Program-made: the position numbers and the translations under genes
The notes under the pieces: model-generated
What the model saw: only the letters and a program-made list of their open reading frames with translations
What the model was told of the DNA's origin: nothing
Databases searched by the model: none
Part shown: positions 60,077-64,000 of the stretch, in pieces
Layout: each line of letters starts with the position of its first letter
Numbering within the stretch: the stretch's first letter is position 1
Origin: JACKII01 sp041687435
GTDB taxonomy: Bacteria; Pseudomonadota; Alphaproteobacteria; Bin95
NCBI GenBank assembly: GCA_041687435.1
Contig: JAWLBX010000012.1
Coordinates: 51,560-115,559, forward strand
Reading direction: 5' to 3'
DNA: 64,000 bases

Positions 60077-61714
60077 ATGAAATTCGGCCCTACCCCTCTG
60101 GCGGAGGCAGCGGGCGCACTGCTCGCACATTCGGTCAAGGCCGGCAAACGCACCCTGAAAAAGGGCCGCCTGCTCAGCGATGCTGACATAGAGACACTGG
60201 CTGAGGCCGGCATTGCCGAGGTGGTGGCCGTCCGGCTGGAGCCGGGCGAGGTTGGCGAGGACGAAGCTGCGGACCGCATCGCCAGATTGTTCCGCGGCGA
60301 TGGCGTGCGGGCCAATACCCCGTTTACCGGGCGGGTGAACCTGTTCGCCGAACACGCGGGCGTGCTGACGCTGGACCGTACCAGGCTCGACCGGATCAAC
60401 TTGGTGGATGAAAGCGCCACCGTTGCCACGCTGGAGCCGTTTGCCACCGTCGAAGCCGGTCAAATGGTGGCGACGGTGAAGATCATTCCGTTTGCGACCT
60501 CGGAAACCGTATTGCGCCGGATCGAAACCATCGCCGCGCCAACCGCCGCCTCGCTGCTTCAGGTCGCCGCCTTCCAGCCGAAACGCGTAGCTCTGGTGCA
60601 AAGCACGCTGCCGAGCGTCAAGCCTAGCGTGCTGGACAAGACGGTGGAAATCACCCGCAGCCGGCTCTCCCCCCTTGGCGCGAGCCTCACGAGTGAGCGG
60701 CGCTGTAGCCACACGGCCGATGCGATTGCGGAAGCTGTGCGCGAGGCATTGGCGGATGCCCCGGATTTCGTACTGATCGCCGGCGCCTCGGCCATTGTGG
60801 ACCGGCAGGATGCCCTGCCGGCCGGCATCGTTGCCGCTGGCGGCAAGGTCCGCCATTTCGGCATGCCGGTCGACCCCGGCAACCTCATCCTGATGGGCGA
60901 GATTGACGGCCTGCCGGTCGTCGGCCTGCCCGGCTGCGCCCGCTCGCCCAAGCTGAACGGATTCGACTGGGTCCTGGCCCGGCTTTGCGCCAATCTGCCC
61001 GTCGGCCCGCAACAGATCATGACCATGGGCGCGGGCGGCCTGCTGGCGGAAATCCCATCACGCGGCCACCCGCGCGCGACCCAGCCGGATGGCACTGCCG
61101 CAGAAGCGCCACGGGCGCCCCGCATTGCGGCATTGGTGCTGGCGGCTGGCCAATCCCGCCGCATGGGCACGGCCAACAAGTTGTTGCAGCCTGTGGCAGG
61201 CAAGCCAATGCTGACGCACGCGCTCGACGCGGTGCAAGGTGCTGATATCTGCACAACCGTCGTCGTTACCGGCCACGAGACCGATGCCATCAGCCCGCTG
61301 CTGATGGGCCGCGACCTGCTGGCCGTGCATAATCCGAATTATGCCGATGGCCTCAGCACATCGCTCAAGGCCGGACTGCGGGCACTGCCGGAGGGTATCG
61401 ACGGCGTCATGGTCTGCCTGGGCGACATGCCCCAGGTAACGGCTGCCCACCTGAACCGGCTAATCGCGGCCTTCAATCCGCTGGAAGGCCGGGCCATCGT
61501 CATCCCCACCTTCGAAGGCCAACGCGGCAACCCGGTTTTGTTGAGCGCCGAGTTCCTGCCTGCGATGCAGGTGCTTTCCGGCGACCAGGGCGCCAAGCCG
61601 CTCATCACCGAAAATACCGACCGGATCGCCGAGGTGAAGATGGTGGACGCCGCCGTCCTGCTCGACATCGACACGCCGGCAAAACTGGCGGAAGTGACGG
61701 GCACGGTTGCCTGA
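60077..61714 (+). CDS. Fusion of molybdopterin-binding (MoeA/MoaB-like) domain and MocA-like nucleotidyltransferase
   Basis: 545 aa. Residues 1-345 contain a molybdopterin-binding fold (KFGPTPLAEAAGALLAHSV, LIAGASAIVDRQDALPAGI, GNLILMGEIDGLPVVGLPGCARSPK). Residues 350-545 are a NTP-transferase (ALVLAAGQSRRMGTANKLLQPV, VCLGDMPQV, GQRGNPVLLS). The second half is like MocA, which makes molybdopterin cytosine dinucleotide. It ends the cox-type cluster and supports a MCD-type enzyme. It overlaps the following gene by 8 bp. Confidence 0.87.
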   Translation: MKFGPTPLAEAAGALLAHSVKAGKRTLKKGRLLSDADIETLAEAGIAEVVAVRLEPGEVGEDEAADRIARLFRGDGVRANTPFTGRVNLFAEHAGVLTLDRTRLDRINLVDESATVATLEPFATVEAGQMVATVKIIPFATSETVLRRIETIAAPTAASLLQVAAFQPKRVALVQSTLPSVKPSVLDKTVEITRSRLSPLGASLTSERRCSHTADAIAEAVREALADAPDFVLIAGASAIVDRQDALPAGIVAAGGKVRHFGMPVDPGNLILMGEIDGLPVVGLPGCARSPKLNGFDWVLARLCANLPVGPQQIMTMGAGGLLAEIPSRGHPRATQPDGTAAEAPRAPRIAALVLAAGQSRRMGTANKLLQPVAGKPMLTHALDAVQGADICTTVVVTGHETDAISPLLMGRDLLAVHNPNYADGLSTSLKAGLRALPEGIDGVMVCLGDMPQVTAAHLNRLIAAFNPLEGRAIVIPTFEGQRGNPVLLSAEFLPAMQVLSGDQGAKPLITENTDRIAEVKMVDAAVLLDIDTPAKLAEVTGTVA

Positions 61715-62324
61715 CAAAGCATCTTCGGCGCAACCACCGGCCAGCTTCAGGGACCGCATACGGCGGCTGTTGCATTCGCGCTTCATGCCGGTGTGGCTGG
61801 TGGTGCTGTCGTTTTTCGAAAACACCATCCTGTTGGTGCCGATCGAGCCTCTGTTCGTTCCGGTCATGACAATGCGCCGCGGGTCGGCATTCCTCTATGC
61901 CGGCCTGCTGACGCTTGGCTGCGTCCTGGGCGCAGTCGCGACCTATTGGGCCGCAGCGGCAGCATTCGAACCGTTGGTCGAGCCGGCCATGCGTGCCGGC
62001 GGCATTCTGGGCGAGTTCGAGTCCGTCCGCGACGACATCCAGGACAGGGGCTTCTGGGCGCTGTTCTTCATCGGCGTCACACCCGTCCCATTTCAATTGG
62101 GCACCGTGGCATCCGGTGTGATTGGCCTGTCGCTCGCCGATTTCATTGCTGCGGTGACGCTGTCGCGCGCGCTCCGTTACTTCGCTCTCGCCGGGTTGGT
62201 TTATGCGATCGGGTGGCGGGCTGAGGATTTGATCGACCGTTACGAGACCGAGATCGCAATCGGGGCGGTCATGCTGTTTGCGCTCATTCTGATTGGCGGC
62301 TGGCTCGCCACCCGCCTGTTCTAG
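61707..62324 (+). CDS. VTT/YqaA-family membrane protein
   Basis: 205 aa with five or six hydrophobic helices: FMPVWLVVLSFFENTILLVPIEPLFVPVM, AFLYAGLLTLGCVLGAVATYW and FFIGVTPVPFQLGTVASGVIG, the VTT (DedA/SNARE-associated) motif set. The role is membrane homeostasis or transport, not settled. TTG 61707 overlaps the previous stop; ATG 61785 is a shorter alternative. Its stop overlaps that of pdxY on the other strand (shared CTAG). Confidence 0.8.
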   Translation: MPDKASSAQPPASFRDRIRRLLHSRFMPVWLVVLSFFENTILLVPIEPLFVPVMTMRRGSAFLYAGLLTLGCVLGAVATYWAAAAAFEPLVEPAMRAGGILGEFESVRDDIQDRGFWALFFIGVTPVPFQLGTVASGVIGLSLADFIAAVTLSRALRYFALAGLVYAIGWRAEDLIDRYETEIAIGAVMLFALILIGGWLATRLF

Positions 62325-63157
62325 AGCGCAATCGGCTCCGCCGGGACGACCCGTTGCGGTGCGGAAATGGCGCTTTGAGCCGGTATCAGCGCCAACTCCC
62401 CCTGCGTTTTCGCCAGGATCTCGGCCACGGATGCGGCGGAGAGACTCAGGGCTCTTGCCGGGTCGGGTGTTTCCAGATAACGGCCCAGATAGATCGCGGC
62501 GAAGGTGTCACCTGCCCCGAATGCCGGTGCCTGGATGCGTGGCTGGCGCACACGCCAAGCGGCCGCGCGGGTCACGGCCAGGCTTTCCACTATGCGCGGA
62601 TCGAACAACAGGCCGGTCACGACGACCAGCCGAGGCCCCCGCTCCAGCAATTCCCGCGCCGCCGCCAATACACTGTCCAGGCTGTCGCACGGCATGCCGG
62701 CGAGGGTTTCCAGTTCGAACCGATTTGGCGTGACAATATCCGCCGCGGGCACCAGCAGGTCGCGCATCACATCCGGAATGTCTGTCGCCACGAACAGGCC
62801 CTTGGGGTCGTCGCCCATCACCGGATCGCAGGCATAGAGCGCCCCCGGCACGGTCTTGCGCAGCCGTTCTACTGACTGCGCCACGGCCTGCCCGTTGACC
62901 GCCGTGCCAAGATAGCCGGACAACAGTGCGCCGCATTGGCTGAGAAAACCGCGCTCCGCCAGCCCCGCTACCAGCGTGTCGATCTCCTCCGCCGTGGCCG
63001 GCCCGCCCGTGAAACCACCATGCGCCGGGTGGTTCGAGAAGCGCACCGTGTCGATTCGCATCACGTCGCGACCCAGGCGCTGCAGGGCAAACACGGCAGC
63101 GCTGTTGCCGACATGGCCATGGGCAACGCTGGATTGAATCGAAAGCACGTAGCGCAT
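62321..63157 (-). CDS. pdxY: Pyridoxal kinase
   Basis: 278 aa of the ribokinase fold: VLSIQSSVAHGHVGNSAAVF (pyridoxal kinase signature), RIDTVRFSNHPAHGGFTGG, LYACDPVMGDDPKG, DIVTPNRFELETLAG and the catalytic FGAGDTFAAIYLGRYL. It phosphorylates pyridoxal to PLP. Start ATG 63157 (MRYVLSIQS) is where homology begins. It is divergent from the CitE-like gene. Confidence 0.95.
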   Translation of the reverse strand: MRYVLSIQSSVAHGHVGNSAAVFALQRLGRDVMRIDTVRFSNHPAHGGFTGGPATAEEIDTLVAGLAERGFLSQCGALLSGYLGTAVNGQAVAQSVERLRKTVPGALYACDPVMGDDPKGLFVATDIPDVMRDLLVPAADIVTPNRFELETLAGMPCDSLDSVLAAARELLERGPRLVVVTGLLFDPRIVESLAVTRAAAWRVRQPRIQAPAFGAGDTFAAIYLGRYLETPDPARALSLSAASVAEILAKTQGELALIPAQSAISAPQRVVPAEPIAL

Positions 63158-63240
63158 GCGGCGGTTCCGATGCTGCGAAGGCGGGACAGGCGCGTTATAG
63201 AGGGCCAAACTCGCAAATGCCAAAGGAACCAGTAACCAAT

Positions 63241-64000
63241 ATGCCGAATGCCACCCCGATCCGCCCGCGCCGCAGCGTGCTCTATATGCCGGCGAGCCGC
63301 GCCAGCGCCCTGGAAAAGGCCAAAAGCCTGCCAGCCGATGCACTGATTTTTGATCTGGAGGACGCCGTTGCCCCAGATGCGAAGGCTACCGCCCGCGAAC
63401 AGGCCTGCGCCGCCGCGGCGTCTGGCGCCTATGGCAAGCGCGAGATTATCATTCGTGCCAACGGCCTCGCCACGCCCTGGGGCTATGCCGATCTTGCCGC
63501 GATTGCCAAATCGGGTGCTGCTGCCGCGTTGATCCCCAAGGTGGAAAGCGCCGCCATGCTCGCCCAGGCTGCGCAGGTGCTGGACGAGGCAGGCGCGCCG
63601 GCAGACATGGTGCTCTGGGCGATGGTGGAAACGCCGCTTGCCATGCTGCAAATCCAGGATATCGCCCGCTCCCCCCGCCTCGCCTGTCTGGTGATGGGCA
63701 CCAGCGATTTGGCCAAGGACCTGAACGCCGCGCACACGCCGGACCGCCTGCCCTTCCTAACCGGCCTGGGGCTCTGCCTGCTGGCCGCGCGCGCTTATGG
63801 GCTCGCTATTCTGGATGGCGTCCACCTGAACCTGGGCGATGACGACGAATTCCTGGCCCATTGCCGGCAGGGCTATGAGATGGGTTTCGATGGCAAGACC
63901 CTGATCCACCCGAAACAGGTGGAACCCGCCAACGCCAGCTTCGGCCCCAGCGAGACGCAGGTGGAAGAAGCCCGCCGCATCATTGCCGCCCATGCGGAGG
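63241..64000 (+). CDS. HpcH/HpaI (CitE-like) lyase, 3' end outside window
   Basis: About 253 residues visible: RRSVLYMPASRASALEKAKSLPADALIFDLEDAVAP with the metal-binding Glu/Asp, LIPKVESAAML, MVETPLAMLQIQDIA, VMGTSDLAKDLNA and GKTLIHPKQVEPAN. Members cleave malyl-CoA, citramalyl-CoA or citryl-CoA; which one cannot be told. Start ATG 63241 or in-frame ATG 63217. The gene is still open at the window end, a few tens of residues short of a typical length. Confidence 0.88.
   Translation, partial: MPNATPIRPRRSVLYMPASRASALEKAKSLPADALIFDLEDAVAPDAKATAREQACAAAASGAYGKREIIIRANGLATPWGYADLAAIAKSGAAAALIPKVESAAMLAQAAQVLDEAGAPADMVLWAMVETPLAMLQIQDIARSPRLACLVMGTSDLAKDLNAAHTPDRLPFLTGLGLCLLAARAYGLAILDGVHLNLGDDDEFLAHCRQGYEMGFDGKTLIHPKQVEPANASFGPSETQVEEARRIIAAHAE

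Overview
The window (about 62% G+C by eye) looks like a free-living, probably aerobic or facultatively anaerobic alphaproteobacterium of the Rhodospirillales type. The basis is gene content: an lpdA-lipA-ratA run, GluQRS, a cox-type molybdenum hydroxylase accessory cluster, many CoA-transferase, acyl-CoA dehydrogenase and MmgE/PrpD genes, and palindromic REP-like repeats typical of that class. I found no rRNA, tRNA, CRISPR array, prophage or transposase. No gene-free stretch exceeds 300 bases.

Layout. 1-4.9 kb: the end of an HPP/CBS protein, a CPA1-type Na+/H+ antiporter with a cyclic-nucleotide-binding tail, a Tat-exported aldo/keto reductase and a DUF6064 membrane protein. 4.9-9.7 kb (minus strand): MmgE/PrpD, an SDR, a UGA-containing selenoprotein and a CaiB/BaiF CoA-transferase. 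9.7-11.2 kb: a DUF1445 hydro-lyase and a DUF924 protein. 11.2-16.2 kb: a compact nirK - cytochrome c - cytochrome c - two-domain multicopper oxidase - nnrS operon facing a divergent nsrR-type repressor gene across a palindromic promoter. 16.2-20.4 kb (minus): gpsA, a TPR protein, an enoyl-CoA hydratase and a second UGA-containing selenoprotein. 20.6-33 kb: mixed catabolic and transport genes (MmgE/PrpD, TauD, GST, M14 amidohydrolase, EamA), a broken ribosome-hibernation gene behind an FNR-like box, an acyl-CoA dehydrogenase, a NIPSNAP-like protein, a DHDPS-like aldolase and an outer-membrane beta-barrel. 33-41.6 kb: an FAD/Fe-S dehydrogenase, a CBS protein, a NUDIX protein, an IlvD/Edd dehydratase, a methyltransferase, an EF-hand protein and an FAH-family hydrolase. 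41.7-54.4 kb: lpd-lipA-ratA, a ferredoxin reductase, a zinc alcohol dehydrogenase, tandem Lin0512 genes, a double CoA-transferase, an enoyl-CoA hydratase, gluQ, an esterase, a small secreted protein and an NhaD-type antiporter. 54.6-61.7 kb: a coxG-S-M-D-E-xdhC-xdhC-mocA cluster with no large-subunit (coxL) gene. 61.7-64 kb: a VTT-family protein, pdxY and a CitE-like lyase cut by the window edge.

The most notable content is the pair of paralogous GrdB/PrdB-like selenoproteins at 6.3-7.3 kb and 19.5-20.4 kb. Each is split by one in-frame UGA inside a conserved (Sec)PVCHQTVSL motif. Each UGA is followed at the same 17-nt distance by a bacterial-SECIS-like hairpin with the identical loop CGUGA. 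Conventional gene callers would truncate both genes or call them as two. The nirK/nsrR region forms a second coherent system, probably for nitrite/NO handling with its own electron-transfer cytochromes.
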